From NCBI RefSeq assembly GCF_023159225.1, contig NC_063181.1, forward strand, positions 5,849,606-5,913,605: DNA of 64,000 bases. Direction: 5' to 3'. Below the pieces are notes generated by a model. The model had not been told where the DNA came from. It saw only the letters and a list, made by a program, of their open reading frames with translations, and searched no databases. This document shows, one piece after another, positions 47,856-60,241 of this stretch. Position 1 is the stretch's first letter. Each line of letters starts with the position of its first letter. The position numbers and the translations under genes are program-made. Origin of the DNA: Perognathus longimembris pacificus (Eukaryota > Chordata > Mammalia > Rodentia > Heteromyidae).

Positions 47856-49849
47856 CGGGACATACTTTTTAATCCTTTTTTTGTTTAACCCAGGAGCTGG
47901 AGTTCATGGAGGAGGCCCCATGGCCCTGCCCCATGCCCCGAGACGGGCTTTGCAGGTGCACACCCTCCTTGCACACACAAGGGATGTCCTTTCCAGTCCC
48001 TGGGGGCCGCAGGCAGCCTGGACAGCCTGAGCGGGGGAATAACCGTTGCTTTATCCCCCCTGGCCACGTCACATGCTCATTGCCAACTACGCTGGCCCCC
48101 CACTTCCTCTCCCGTAACGCGGGGACAATCAAGCTCCTGTTTCCGAGCGGTAGCGAGGCGACGAGGCCGGGCTGGATGGATGTGGGATGTGCTTACATCC
48201 AGGCTCAGGGCAAGGTTGGCAGTCTGTCCACACCCAGCCAGTGTCTGCTCTGCCTGCACAAGCATGTCGGAGGCAGGTAGCCAGGCTGTCTAATCAGCCC
48301 TGCTGGGGCCTGGCTGTTTCCTAACTTCCTCCTCTGCAGTGCGTGGGGCAATAACCGCGACCCACAGGCCTGGGGGTGGGGAAATGGCCAGTGAAAGTGC
48401 ACGCGCACGCGCACACGCACACACACGTCCCAGCTCAGTCCAGGGCAGACATTTCTGGGGGTTCAGCTGACAGCCATCACAGAGGCACCTCAGATGCAGG
48501 CCTTGAGGACACGGTGGCCTCCACCTTGCTCGGAAGAGGAGCTCTGCGATGGGAAAGATGGATCGGCTGCAGCAGCGTGGGCAGGCGTTGGAAGGACGGG
48601 GCAAGGCCCCACCCGCCGCGAAGGCTGAGCTTTGGAGAGCTGTCACGTGGGCCGCATGGGAGGGAGCCTTCTGCTTGAATTCTTTTAGTGACGAGGCATT
48701 TGCTAGCCCGACCTTTCTCCCAGCCTGTTCCACGGCCCCGAGCTTTCACGATCGGCGAGCAGCTTCCTTGGAAAGCCAAATGCCGTTTTCTGCAACGTCC
48801 TGGGCGTCTTTGTGGACACACTGGGAGCAGCACAGGTCTTCCAGCCTTCCGTCTCCCACGGGTAGCAAGCGGCTCTTCGCTCACTCTAGGCTTTGTCAGT
48901 CTCAGCAGCTCAATGTTTTTCCACGACGAGGACAGCGACAAGATGTCCTCCCCGGGACCTTCGCTCTCCTCCACGCTGCCCCAAAGCCTTTCTGGCTGCT
49001 TCCAGAGGCTCCCTCAGAACTGAGCTCAAGACCACTGAAGCGTATGGCCTCTGCCCACCAGCCGGCATCTTAGACCCCACCTCACAAGGACATTTGTGAG
49101 ACACGGTGAGCTCGCCACGTCTTCCACCCTGGGTAGCGCCCAAGTCGGTGCCTGCCCACAGAGACTAAGGAGCAGAGATCACGAGAATCCCCCGCCCACT
49201 CTGCCCATGTGGGCATCATCACGTGCCCACGTGTTGACCAGGTGGCACTTACTGAACCTCCCTGCCCCCCAGTGGCTGTAGGCCTTCCGTGGAGGGTCCT
49301 GGGTCTGTGCCCTATGCCCTCTTAACACTGGTTGGGTCAAAGTCAGGAGTGGACCTGGGACCTAAGTCTTCCTTGCTGAAACAGGCTTCAGGCAAGGCCT
49401 AAGGGTGCGACGGAACGTGGCTGGGGGGCAGTGGTGGTGAGGGGCTGGTTTGCCAAAGGTCCTGCTTCTCATGGGGAACACAGAAGGCCTCCCTCCCTCA
49501 GGTGAGCCATCAGTCATGACAGATCCCGGGAAGGGACCTCTGCCTGCCTTTGGGCTAGCCGAGTCAGGCAGGGTGGAGGACACAGAAAGCCGGGGTGTCC
49601 CCATGCTAAGGAAATGACACACACCTGCTGTGTGGACCGGGTGCTGCCTGTGAATCACACCTCAGACGCGGAGAGAGGGGGCCGTGTCCTAAGCCCGGTG
49701 CTGCCCTCGTGCAATTCGGGTGGCTTCAGTCAACTTAGGAGGGGAGCGGAGACAGGATGGCAGGAATGGAAGGAGAAAACAGGAGTCCTACTACTGAAGA
49801 CACTGTGCTCAGTAGGAGACGCATCGTCTCCTGTCACCTCAGTGGAGCC

Positions 49850-49965
49850 CAGCAAGGCTGGATCGTTACTGACTGCCACCAGTCGCTCCAGTATACAAAG
49901 AAGAAACCAACTTCCAAAGATGCCGAGTAACTCTTGAGAGGTCATAAGACAGCTAAGCACTAAAG
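49850..49965 (+). mobile_element. MIR-like fragment, uncertain
   Basis: Weak MIR-like order ending GAGAGGTCATAAGACAGCTA. It directly precedes an L2-like 3' end. Confidence 0.4.
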
Positions 49966-49987
49966 TCTGAATTCCGACTATCTGCTA

Positions 49988-50090
49988 TAATCTCCATGAG
50001 GCCAGGGACCATTCTCAACTGGTATTCCCAGTGTCTGACACAGAAGAGATTATCTGATAAATGCCCGAAGAGTAAATAAATGTATGAAAG
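49988..50090 (+). mobile_element. L2-like 3' end
   Basis: AATCTCCATGAGGCCAGGGA, CCCAGTGTCTGACACAGAAG, then ATAAATGCCCGAAGAGTAAA and TAAATGTATGAAAG resemble the common L2 3' terminus. Confidence 0.6.
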
Positions 50091-50321
50091 AATTCAAATC
50101 TAACTCCAAGCCTATGCATTTTTATCATGCCAGAGCACCTACTCAGTTACCTTATTACTCTCAGCTATCTGTCTTTACTCAAGTCTCCCTTCCCGCAGCG
50201 GCTTCTCCTCTCTCCGGTCTGCTTTCTGGCCATGTTCCCTCCTCTATCCAGAATTGGCAAAAGAAAAGGAAGCCAGGCTCACACATATGGATAATTCCAC
50301 TTATATAACATTAAAAAAAAT

Positions 50322-50582
50322 CTGGGCCCAGGTGTTATAGCTCATGCTGGTAATTTCAGCCACTCAAAAGGCTGAGATCTGAGGCCAGACTGGGCAGGAA
50401 AGTCCATGAGACTCTTATCGCCAATGAACTACCCAAAAGCTGGAAGTGCAGCTGTGGCTCAAGTGGTAGAGCACCAGCCTTGAGTGAAAAAGCTAAGGGA
50501 CAGCACCTGTATCCTGAGTTCAAGCTTCAATACTGGAACAGAGAGAGAGGGGGGGGGAGAGAGAGCGAGAGAGAGAGAGAGA
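50322..50582 (+). mobile_element. Composite 7SL-like/tRNA-like SINE with (GA)n tail
   Basis: GCCCAGGTGTTATAGCTCAT, AAAGGCTGAGATCTGAGGCC, GTCCATGAGACTCTTATC, then the right monomer GTGGCTCAAGTGGTAGAGCA and GAGTTCAAGCTTCAATACTG, ending in a G/GA repeat at 50541-50581. Confidence 0.9.
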
Positions 50583-50717
50583 ATGCTACAGCAGCATACT
50601 CATGACATGACCTATTTTCCCCTAATGATGACATCTTGTAATATGATATCTAAACCAGGAAACTGATGTTGGCATTATAGTGTGATAACTACACTCATTC
50701 TATTTTCACTCTTGTAC
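50583..50717 (-). mobile_element. L1M antisense fragment, duplicate of 51275-51380
   Basis: ATACTCATGACATGACCTAT, CATCTTGTAATATGATATCT, CAGGAAACTGATGTTGGCAT and CATTCTATTTTCACTCTTG closely match part of the L1M copy about 680 nt downstream. Confidence 0.8.
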
Positions 50718-50874
50718 AGGAGGGAGGGAGGGGAGGGGAGGAAGGAAGGAAGGAAGCAAGGAAGGAAGGAAGGAAGGAAGGGAGGGAGGGAGGGTAGGAG
50801 GGAGGGAGGGAGGGAGAGAGGGAAGGAGGGAGGGAGGAAGGGAAGGAGGGAGGGAGGGAGGGAGGGAGGAAAGA
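50718..50874. repeat. (GGGA)n/(GGAA)n polypurine tract
   Basis: About 157 nt, almost pure purine on the plus strand, starting inside the duplicated L1M segment. A G-run at about 50981-50991 lies just beyond. Confidence 0.95.
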
Positions 50875-51199
50875 AACAATCTCGTAGAGATGAGGGCCAT
50901 CTCCCTACTGGCTGATGCTCAGGAGACTATGCTGCAGATGGGAGAGGGGACTGGCCAGTCACAAGGTGGCCCAAAGCACCGGGGGGGGGGGGGTGGGAGG
51001 ACATGAGATTCCCATTGCCCTCTGCTGTCGGTTGCTCAGATCACCTCCCTGTCACACCCTGTGGTAGGCAGACATCTGGAAGGCACACGAAGACTATAAG
51101 GGAGGTAAACACCACCTTGAATGGGCTTAGAACAAACTACTCATGTAGCTAAAAATTCTCGGGGCAGAGTGTCAGGAGAATTTTAGCCATAGCCCGTAG

Positions 51200-51575
51200 C
51201 TATATTTTTCTACATTCAATTTTGAAATAATTTAGACTCACAGGAAGTTGCACAAGTAGCACATGGAGACCTGTATACTCATGACACATTTTCGCCTAAT
51301 GGTGTCATCTTGTAATATGATATCTAAGCCAGGAAACTGATGTTGGCATTATTTTCTATTCATTCTATTTTCACTCTTAGACGGATTCACGTGTGTGTGT
51401 GTGTGTGTGCCTGTGTGTATGTGTGTAGTTCTATGCATCTTTATCTTGTATGTACACTTGTAGAATCACCACCACAATCATGATACAGAAATGTTACTCT
51501 TTTGCTGGTGGGGCCTTTTTGATAGTTATACTTAGCCTACCCTATCTCTGAAACTCTTAATTTCTTCACCTCTAC
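51200..51575 (-). mobile_element. L1M fragment, antisense, first piece
   Basis: TTTTTCTACATTCAATTTTG, AATTTAGACTCACAGGAAGT, the CAGGAAACTGATGTTGGCAT motif, a short GT repeat (51392-51427) and ATGATACAGAAATGTTACTC follow the reverse complement of L1M. Interrupted by the SINE at 51590. Confidence 0.85.
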
Positions 51576-51589
51576 AGGACTGTCTTTTT

Positions 51590-51801
51590 TGTTTTGTTTT
51601 GTTTTTGTTGCTAGTCCTGGGGCTTGGACTCAGGGCCTGAGCACTGTCCCTGGCTTCTTTCTGCTCAAGGCTAGCACTCTACCTCTTGAGCCACAGTGCC
51701 ACTTTTGGCTTTTTTCTATATATGTGGTGCTGAGGAATTGAACCCAGGGCTTCATGTATATGAGGTGAGCACTTTACTACTAGGCCATATTCCCAGCCAC
51801 T
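51590..51801 (-). mobile_element. Dimeric SINE, IDL-Geo-like, nested in L1M, with target-site duplication
   Basis: Head GTTTTGTTTTGTTTTTGTTG, right monomer AGTCCTGGGGCTTGGACTCA to AGTGCCACTTTTGGC, then left ID-like monomer ending CCATATTCCCAGCCACT. Direct repeats AGGACTGTCTTTTT at 51576-51589 and 51802-51815. Confidence 0.93.
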
Positions 51802-51815
51802 AGGACTGTCTTTTT

Positions 51816-52010
51816 AAAACTGTTTTATAAATGAAATCATACAGCACTTAACCTCTTGAGACTGATTTTTTTTCACTCCACATAATACCCTTGAGAGCTA
51901 ACTAGATTGTGACATGTATCTCTGGTTTAATCCTTTTTTCCTGTATGGCCTAATTGTATTTCATTGTATGAATCTACCACTCGTTCCTTGAGAGCATTTG
52001 TCTTGGTTCT
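51816..52010 (-). mobile_element. L1M fragment, antisense, second piece
   Basis: ATAAATGAAATCATACAGCA, TTCACTCCACATAATACCCT, TTGAGAGCTAACTAGATTGT and CATTGTATGAATCTACCACT continue the L1M after the SINE. Confidence 0.85.
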
Positions 52011-52589
52011 GTTTATAAAGTCTTTCATTAACCATTGCTCTTTCTCCAAAGAATATGTTCTGCTTCAGAGAAGTCTTCAGGATTCCTAGGAAGTGGCCAG
52101 GATCCATCTCAATTTGGAGCAATATGTCGTGCAGAATGGGGAAGAGCTTCGTGACCCTCCCTGGCTTTTCCACCTCAGTGAGTTACCATAGATCCTTTAG
52201 GTTTAGAGTAGAATGCCAATTCTTTTGAGATAGTTTTATTACCAACTCCCCAGCCAGATTTGGGCAACTCCCCATAGTTCTATGTCCTCTGCTCCAAGTC
52301 CAGGAGTCAGCATGGTCAGCCAGCATTTGTTGAATCAGTAGTTCAACAAAGTATTTTCCAATACAGGCATCTACCTATCTCCACCTGTGATCACAACACA
52401 GCGATGGGAGTAACAGCCGTGACGGAGCTGGTGGTGTTTTCTTTCTTGTCCTATGACAAGAATCAGTAGGGCCCTCGATGGCCTCAGGGTTCTACGATTA
52501 TGGAAATAAGATGCTGAACTTCGTAATACATAAGCCAAAAGGCATAAACAATTTTACATTTTTGCTGAGTTGTTTTCCGGAAAGGAGGT

Positions 52590-52828
52590 GATTTAGCTTT
52601 CTGCTACTGCTGTCACAAATTACTACAGATTTAGTGTCTTTAAACAACACAGATTTATTTTTCATTTCTTGAGGCTAGAAGTCCTACAATGAAGGTGCCA
52701 GCAGGGCTGTGTTCTTGCTGGAGGTGCTAGGAGACAATTCTTTCCCTTGTCTATTCCAGCTTCTAAAGAATGGTTGCATGCTTTGGCACACGGTCCCTTC
52801 CTCCATCTTCAAAGCCAGTAGGAAGTCT

Positions 52829-52885
<57 letters not shown>

Positions 52886-53050
52886 TTGTCATCTCTTACT
52901 CCAACCATCCTGTCTACCTATTACAAAGACTCTTACAATCCTATTAAATCCAACTATAGAGTTTAGCACCACCTCCCAAACTCAGGATCTTTAACATGAT
53001 CTCATCTGCAAGGTCTCTTTGCCATAAGATATATATGTTCAAAAATATTG
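52590..53050 (-). mobile_element. MaLR-like LTR, antisense, holding a (TCA)n array
   Basis: In reverse complement: ...GGACTTCTAGCCTCAAGAAA, AATAAATCTGTGTTGTTTAA and TAATTTGTGACAGCAGTAGC, the usual 3' end of an old ERVL-MaLR LTR. The family is likely but not certain. Confidence 0.65.
52829..52884. repeat. (TCA)n trinucleotide repeat, about 18 units
   Basis: Pure TCA/ATC units within the LTR-like element at 52590-53050. Translation gives poly-Ile, poly-Ser or poly-Met only. Confidence 0.95.
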
Positions 53051-54224
53051 AGATTTGGACACCACTATCAACTTTTGAGTGACGGCAAGGTATAGTCTGC
53101 AGTCCAGAGGCAGAATCAAAGACAGCCATGTACTCGAAGAACAGCAATCATGCAAGACTGAAGGGTAGGGTGGTTTTAAGGTTTCAGACATTGCTATGTA
53201 ATAAAAATATCATCCTTGATAATCAAAGATGATTCTGTGGGAAGATCTTCACTGATATTAACACTGGATTCAAGTCCAGGAGCAACAGAACAACAAGCAA
53301 ATGTGGCCATTGGCTAGCGACATTCTACAGCAGGCCAACGCAAGGCAGGCAAGCTTAGCTAGCTATCTCTTTCCTACGGTAGCTCGACACTAACAGCACA
53401 GCACGGATACAGGACTTAGAGGGGTAGATCTCACAGCCTTTCCATCTGGTTTTCCTACAACTTTTTATTCTGTTCTCAGCAATGGCATGACCAATTTCTA
53501 AGCACTTTCAATGTTTCTACCTTTCTCTATAGCCAAACACAAGCGAGGTCATGAGTCACAAACTGCTACCCAACCACCTGAGCTGGGGAAATATCTCAAG
53601 GGTCTCGACTGTTCTATCTGTAGTGCCTCCTGCTTCTTTGGAGACTTTTACTCCCTTTCTCATCCCCACTCTGCGCCTCTATGGAGCTTGCCCATCGCTT
53701 CTGCATCCTCACCCCAGTCGGGTACACAGGGTAGGACCCATCCACCGAGCAAGAGCAAACGCGGTGCCTCCTCCTCCTCCTGGCCACGCAGATGGCTCGG
53801 AAGTGAATACATGATGAACAAACACATCAGAGCTTTTCTTTGGCAATTTCAAGCTTTCGCTTAAGGAAAGACGCCTTTTCTATGGGAGTGACAGAGCTGT
53901 GTCTGAAAGGTCGGACATGGTGAACAGCTAAGTCCCTAGCATTTGGCAGGCGCCATTCTGAAAGAATCAAGTCCTCGTTCGTCAAGAGCCAGAGAAACAA
54001 GAGACAGGCAGAGAGGCTAACGAGCAGACTCCGCTGTGTGTCCTTGTGTTAGGGCCTGGTTTCTGTCCTCTTTGGGTTCAGCTGCTTCCCGGATCTTTCT
54101 TAATTTGTGTGAGCCAGCATTTCTGTTATCTGCAACTAGAACAGTACTATGACAATGACCAGATCTGTGATAACTTGCGTAGCAAGCTCTCTTCTCCTAT
54201 GTCCCCCTGTTTTAATGGAGCCAC

Positions 54225-54615
54225 TCTGTTAGTCAATTTGGGGTTGCGACAAATACTTCAAAAACAACTTGGGAAAAAGGTTTGTTCTGGCTCATGGCTT
54301 TAGGGGGTTCAGTCCAGGGTTGTCTGAAAGTGTTGCCTTTAGGCCTATGATGACACAGACAACACAGAAGGGCATGGTGGAGGAAAGCTGCTCAGTGCAT
54401 GGCAGCCAGGAAGCAGAGAGGGGTAGCAGAAAGGATCCAGGCCCAGATATAACTTTCAAAGGCAAATTCCCGGACCCACTTCCTCCAAGTAGGCCCTAGA
54501 CTCCACGGTTCCACCCTTCCCCAACAGTCAGTCCATCCAGAGTTTGAATTTATCAGTTAATTAAACCACTGATTGAGTGAGGGTCCTCAGGATCTAATGG
54601 TCTCTGGAAATTACC
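54225..54615 (-). mobile_element. MaLR-type LTR, antisense
   Basis: In reverse complement: GGCCTACTTGGAGGAAGTGG, CTCTCTGCTTCCTGGCTGCC, CATGAGCCAGAACAAACCTT and GTATTTGTCGCAACCCCAAA. Solo, no coding region. Confidence 0.7.
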
Positions 54616-56136
54616 CGGGTGAGCCTCACTAATCGTCTAAGTGTCTCTCACTCCAACCAAGGAACAGTCAACATTAACCATCACTGTTACCCAAAGCATG
54701 TCTAAATGTCTGATAGGTTTAATGCCTTGTTGCTCCCCAGCTGTCCACCATAAGGAAGCTGAGAGTGGTGGCATCCGCTGAACAGTGGGGGAATCTCGCC
54801 TCTTAAGCAGACTCCCCTTAGAATAACTCTAGCATGAAGTGCTTATTTGGCCAAGCCATGGGCGAGGTCTGTGGATAGACGGATAGGGCGCGTGCATGTG
54901 TGTGGGTATGTGGGTATGTGGGTATGCAAGAAAGGGAACGTGCAAAGCAAATGCATTGAGGGCTCTGCATCTTCATTCCTAGGGGTCAAAATGTAAGCAT
55001 ATGGTTAAGGCAAACTGTGTCCTTCCCATCCAATGAAAAGGAAGATGAGGGAGAAAATAATGTATGACAGGTTGGTAAGCAACAGAAACGATATCTGAGA
55101 TGTCTGCGGGGAAAACACAGCACTGTCTTGGACAGGGCACGCCACCCCCAAAGCTAAGGATGACTCATGGCTTGACATGGTGGCTCCCTTCTGCCCACCC
55201 GTGTCCTGGGTCTCTGACAAAACACAGCCTCTAACATTAGCAGCTCAACCGGTGTGGAGCTCGTGGAAAATCTGTGGCCAGAGACGTTCTCCATCTCTTT
55301 CATAATGCATGCTAAATAAATATTTTGGATTCAGTTGGCAAGATAAATTAAAAATGTTTATTTTGCTAAATAAATATTTTTTGGAATTAAATCCTCTCCT
55401 ATCTTGAGTCTAGACCAGCAGGCTGGCTTGTGAGTCTGCATCTTTCTCCCCTTCTCTGTGTCCTTGAACTGGCTATGCTCAGTTGGCTTGAAGGAGGAGA
55501 CCCCATAGTTCTTATTCATTGTTGTTGCTGGGGTTTTTTTTGGTGTTATTGTTGTAGAAAATGTGCTGTTATTGCCATAGAAACCATCCTTTGACTTGAG
55601 AATAATGGATATAAAACAAGCCAAAGTCCCTATCTGGGCTGACTCTTACAAGAGAAAACAGGTTCTCCAGTGTGAGTTAGCCCAGCAGACCCCCTACCCT
55701 CCACCCTGGAAGACTTGATGTACGCCACACTCTTGCCCCGACAGGCATCCAAAAGAGGCGAGAAGGCTGGGAAGCCTGTCCTGGCTTTTGTTTTCGTGTT
55801 TTTCCTAAACTACATTCTGACCCTCACTGGGCCTTCCCCGCCTCATGCGTAAGCCAGAGACTACAAATTCTCTAGAGGACGAGGTGGGTGGGGAACGAAG
55901 CAGGTTGGCTGGCGGCTGACCCAGGTCCTCCTGCAGTGGGGCTCTTACTCACCGGTGAGAACCTTGGGAGTTGGAGGAGCGAGGCTGGGTCTGCTGGGCA
56001 GAGGGGAGGCAGCCCCGCCAGCGGGCCTGAGTCACCTAGGACAGGCACCGTGGAGTCAGCTCCCCACCCAGAGGAAACGGAGCCCCCACGGCAGACTGAG
56101 TCATACTTATCGACAAGGCCTTGGAAACGAAAACTA

Positions 56137-56172
56137 CAGAGGGTGGGGGTGGGGGTGGGGGTGGGGGGGAGG
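56137..56172 (+). repeat. (GGGGGT)n G-quadruplex candidate
   Basis: About five runs of five or more G with single T or GA spacers on the plus strand; a C-rich tract follows at 56270-56330. Confidence 0.9.
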
Positions 56173-56269
56173 GCATTCATATTGTTTTCCCCACTGTTCT
56201 CCTGCCCCCAGTGGCTGGGCTATGTAGGCTGTGGTTTACAGAAACCAAATACAACCTCTACGTTCACAC

Positions 56270-56332
56270 ACACACCCTCCCCCCTTCCCTCCCCATCCCC
56301 CCCCTCCCCCCCCCCACCCCCACCCCCCGGCC
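56270..56332. repeat. C-rich tract
   Basis: C-runs broken by T or A, after a short CA repeat. The minus strand is G-quadruplex prone. Confidence 0.85.
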
Positions 56333-56782
56333 CTGGCAGGTGGCTTTAACCCTGCAGATCAGGTGTGTTGCGAGAGATTTCTGTTGAACATTTTCCCATA
56401 GAGTAAGTCTATTTTCATTCAAAAGGTAATGTTCCTGAAACGATCCTAGGAATTACGAAGGGTTGATAATAATACAAAGTGTTAACTGGCAACGGCGGCG
56501 TGTTGGCACAGCTGTGCTGCTCTTGGAACCGATCTCTGTGGAGACCTGGTTCCATGCTGAAAGGGCGCATCACTGGGATAGGCAGAAGGACGGAAGGTGT
56601 GGACAAGTCACTCGTCCGCCACTGGCATTGTGGGGACTGTTTCCTTACTTGGGGATGGAGGAAAAGATTGGGTGATCGACACGTCTATTCCAAGTTAACA
56701 GTCTTCCATTGTATGGCTTTTTAGTCTAGCTGTCCAAGTAGAATATTGATAAATCTGTCTCCTCATGGCATGTTACCAAATG

Positions 56783-57135
56783 CTATATACGATGATGTTC
56801 TTGTATCACCTTCCTGTGGTTGTACCTACACTATCTCTGTAACATTATCTGAGTATATTGGAAACCATGTATACTGGTATTAGAACTAGGAAATTGAAAG
56901 GGAATACCAAAATTGAGAGACTCAGGGAAAAACAACTACAAAAGCAATACTTGCAAAACTGTTTGGTCTAAGTGAATGGAACACCTCATGGGGGGAAAGG
57001 GAATGGGGATGGGGGGAGGGGGGTATGAGGGACGAGGTAACAAACAGTACAAGAAATGTATCCAATGCCTAATGTATGAAACTGTAACCTCTCTGTACAT
57101 CAGTTTGATAATAAAAATTTGAAAAAAAATAATAA
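56783..57135 (+). mobile_element. LINE-1 3' UTR, same family as 28188-28910
   Basis: CTTCCTGTGGTTGTACCTAC, GAAACCATGTATACTGGTAT, the G-rich tract 56990-57030 and CTCTGTACATCAGTTTGATA are nearly identical to the copy at 28590-28905. It ends in an A-rich tail; no clear target-site duplication was found. Confidence 0.88.
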
Positions 57136-57159
57136 AATATAGTTTATATGTAAAAAAAG

Positions 57160-57265
57160 ATATGTATATTTTATGTATATATAATATACATGTGTGAATG
57201 TATATTATATGCATATATAATGTACATAATTTGCATGTTGTTTCTATATATTCATATATATGTGT
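57160..57265. repeat. AT-rich (TATATA) stretch
   Basis: TATGTATATTTTATG and ATATATAATATACATG-type units directly after the L1 tail. Confidence 0.75.
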
Positions 57266-57330
57266 TCTTAAACTCAGGGCCTCAAACTTTTTAGGCAGGT
57301 GCTTCACTTTAGCCATGCCCCCCGCTCAAA
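57262..57330 (-). mobile_element. ID-like SINE fragment
   Basis: TTCTTAAACTCAGGGCCTCA to TTAGCCATGCCCCCCGC resembles a reverse ID monomer, decayed. Confidence 0.45.
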
Positions 57331-57620
57331 TATCTGTATTTTTTCAAAAGTTAGTTCCAACATGTCTGACAGTTGATTGTGTCATGTCCGGGCTCTTGTG
57401 GCTTTAAAATGTGGGACACTTTCTAACAGTGGGCTGGGTTTAGCTCCCAGCTGTGGTCATAGGACCAGAAGATAGCTAGAGGCGAAATTCCTTACGAAAA
57501 CCAACTACTTTTCTTCAGGGAATTTGAAATTGGTTTTTCAGGCAAAGCCAGTGCCTCGAAAACTTCCATCATCTTCCATCTTACTCAATGGAATCCTGTC
57601 TGTTACAAGAAGAATCTACA

Positions 57621-57735
57621 AAGGCTGGGACTGGAGCTTAGGGGAAAAGATGTTTGTCAAGAATATGCATGGCCCTGGGTTTAATCCCTATATGGAGGAA
57701 AGGAAGGAAAAAGGAAAGAAGAAGAGAAAGAAGAC
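57621..57735 (+). mobile_element. ID SINE, diverged, with purine tail
   Basis: GGCTGGGACTGGAGCTTAGG, AATATGCATGGCCCTGGG and TTTAATCCCTATATGGAGG follow the ID element with an altered B box; a GGAAA-rich tail follows to 57735. Confidence 0.75.
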
Positions 57736-58744
57736 CCTCCATTTGCCAGGGGTAAGTCTCCTTAGAAGAGACTGTAGCGTTTCTGGAGTGTTTCTTCATC
57801 CTTGGCTAGACTCCCAACCTTCAAAAATTGAACAACATCCAACTTTGTATTTCTCAAGCTTTCATCGGACTACGTGCAAATTACTTACGCTATCTATTTC
57901 AATATCTCTTGCTGCAGTTATCCTCCATTTCTAAATTCAGCTACTAAACACATCACCCCCATAGAAGGCCCATGACATAAACTCCAAACACCTACGTCAG
58001 CAACTGCTTCCACAGTAGCTGCATGAGGCCTAGGGCATGTTCTGACTCATTTGTTTTCCATATCGAGAGGGCCTAATCATCTGCATTACTAAACCAGTAT
58101 AAGAAGATGCCTCTAGAATATTCCTGGACAGAGGATTTTAACCAGGTAATACCCACCCACCCTGATTGCTGGACCCCAGGAAACAGACAGTAACAGCATT
58201 TGCTTCAGTGTATTCTGAAAGTTACAAGAGAAATAGCACCGGTGAAGAGGATTTGCTTCAAGCCTGGTAAGTGACAGTCATCTTCCAATGTGCTACAGTA
58301 TTAGGAGTTAAAGGGACCGTAGGCGTTATGGGACTGTACAGCGGCAAGACAACACAGAATCGGGTTTGTCCAAGAAAATGCTTTTTCTCCACCATGTCTG
58401 TCACAGCTTGAAATGGGTAAGGGCCACAGGGGCACATGGCTTCCTTTGAGCCCCAGAATGACTGTGTGGGTTTGACAAGCCAGGTGCTCACAGTTCCACT
58501 TCACAGGCAAATGAAAGGAACCGCAAATGAAAGGGGAGAAGACGCTGAGATCAAGGTGCTAAGTGACAGAGCCGCCAAGAAGGACGGACCCTGCCCCTCG
58601 CTCCCCGCAGGGAATCCAGCTAGCAAACTGGTTTTCACTTTGGGGCAGTGGACATGAAAACAGGAACAAAGGAGGTAGAGATGATAGGAGGAAGAAGGGA
58701 ATATTTTTAAAAATGTCTCCAACTTCATGCTGTGTGTTGTTGCT

Positions 58745-58862
58745 GGGTTCATCCTATTTGTTACCTCATAAAATTTTCATCACAATCCTGTGAGACAAAT
58801 ATCCCGATTCCTTTAGAACTTTAAGCTTGGGCTTAAAGAAAGCTGACCTAAATCACAGAGTC
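58745..58862 (+). mobile_element. MIR-like SINE fragment
   Basis: CATCACAATCCTGTGAGACA and GACCTAAATCACAGAGTCAA match the MIR core order. Confidence 0.6.
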
Positions 58863-60241
58863 AAGACCACGTGCATAAATATGTACGAACATGTAGTCGA
58901 GACCACATACACACACGCGTGTAGGTTCACATGTGTACGTAATTGGAACATACACATTTAGATTCAGACTCTGGTTTTCTTAATGGTTTTGTGCCACAGA
59001 ACACTGAGGGATTTCCAGTCACAACAACCTAGCTTCTGATCAGAAGATACAACAGAGAGCAAGAAGTGGGCTTCGCCCACTTTGCGGGGTGCCTGCCTCC
59101 CCAAAGATTGGAGGCTGAGAAACACCTCAGTTGAGGGCCGGGAGAAGGATCTGCGGACGGGGGAAGCTGGGACTCTTCCTGCAGCTGAGGAACAGCCAAA
59201 GGCCAGACACATGGGCACCGGAAGAACAAGAACACTGGCAGTGGGGACTGGGTCAGTGCCAGCGAACAGAAGAACCATCTCCACATGGAAGAGGCCGTGG
59301 AGAATGAGGTGGCTGGTGGGGGGGGGGAGGTGCAGACTTGGTGCAGGGCAGGGCTGCGTGGGAGCAGAGAGGATTCTGCAAGCTGCCCTGCCTGCATCGC
59401 AGGCATCCTGAGAACAAGTGCAAGCAGAGAGATCCGGCCCTTCAAGAACCACCTACCCAGCCGCCCCCACAGAGATATTACCCAATGCCAAGTGAAAGCC
59501 AAACAACAACCAATTTGGGCCCCCGGATGATGAACACTCTCTCTAGAGCCTGACGCAGGCCACCTCTGACAGTTACCTTCCTCTAGCTGCAGAGAGGACC
59601 CAGGGAACTGTTTGTATTGTCTGCAGTCAGTGCTCCATGTACGATGCTAAGAGGTGCGATCACACTTCCCTTACTGGTTGCTAAGCATATCGTAACCAGG
59701 CAACAGCATTTAGATGATGCACTAGGCTGATGTTCTAGGAGGTGCGCGTGTTGGAGTGTGTGCGTGCTGGGGGAAGTTGGGAAGTGGAATGGGAAGAAAA
59801 GTAGGTTCTTTCAAGTTTGCCTTGGCTGTGGTGTTGTGGCAAGTGATGGTTAGGAGAGTTCTGTCTGGCAGAGGGGAACATGGTGGGCGGCCCTTAACCC
59901 TTGAATGGTCAGGGTCAAATGGAGGAACACTTGAGTATTCACAGCATAGGAAAAGAGTCAGGTTCTAGTTAGAACTGTTCCCCAATAGCAGTATCTCACA
60001 GGAGACAAGTTTCAGGCATTTTGTTTCCATGGCTCTTGTCTTCTAGTTATTTTCACTTTTCTCATATGCTACTCAGTATGCATTTTCTTTACAGATTTAA
60101 TTTTTTGACCTGAATTGGGAAGGAAAGTAAAACTTGATGGCTTTGTTAAGTGGAAGCACACAGAATGCGGAAAGGAGTCTCTACCTCTGCGGATGGGTAA
60201 AAGCAGCCTAGCACAGGACCCCGGAGTGTCTTGGAAGAGTA

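Noticed and set aside
47880..49100. Possible CpG island or promoter region
   Set aside because: CpG is somewhat more frequent than nearby, but not clearly island-like by eye and with no exon or core-promoter motif. A CpG observed/expected calculation would decide.
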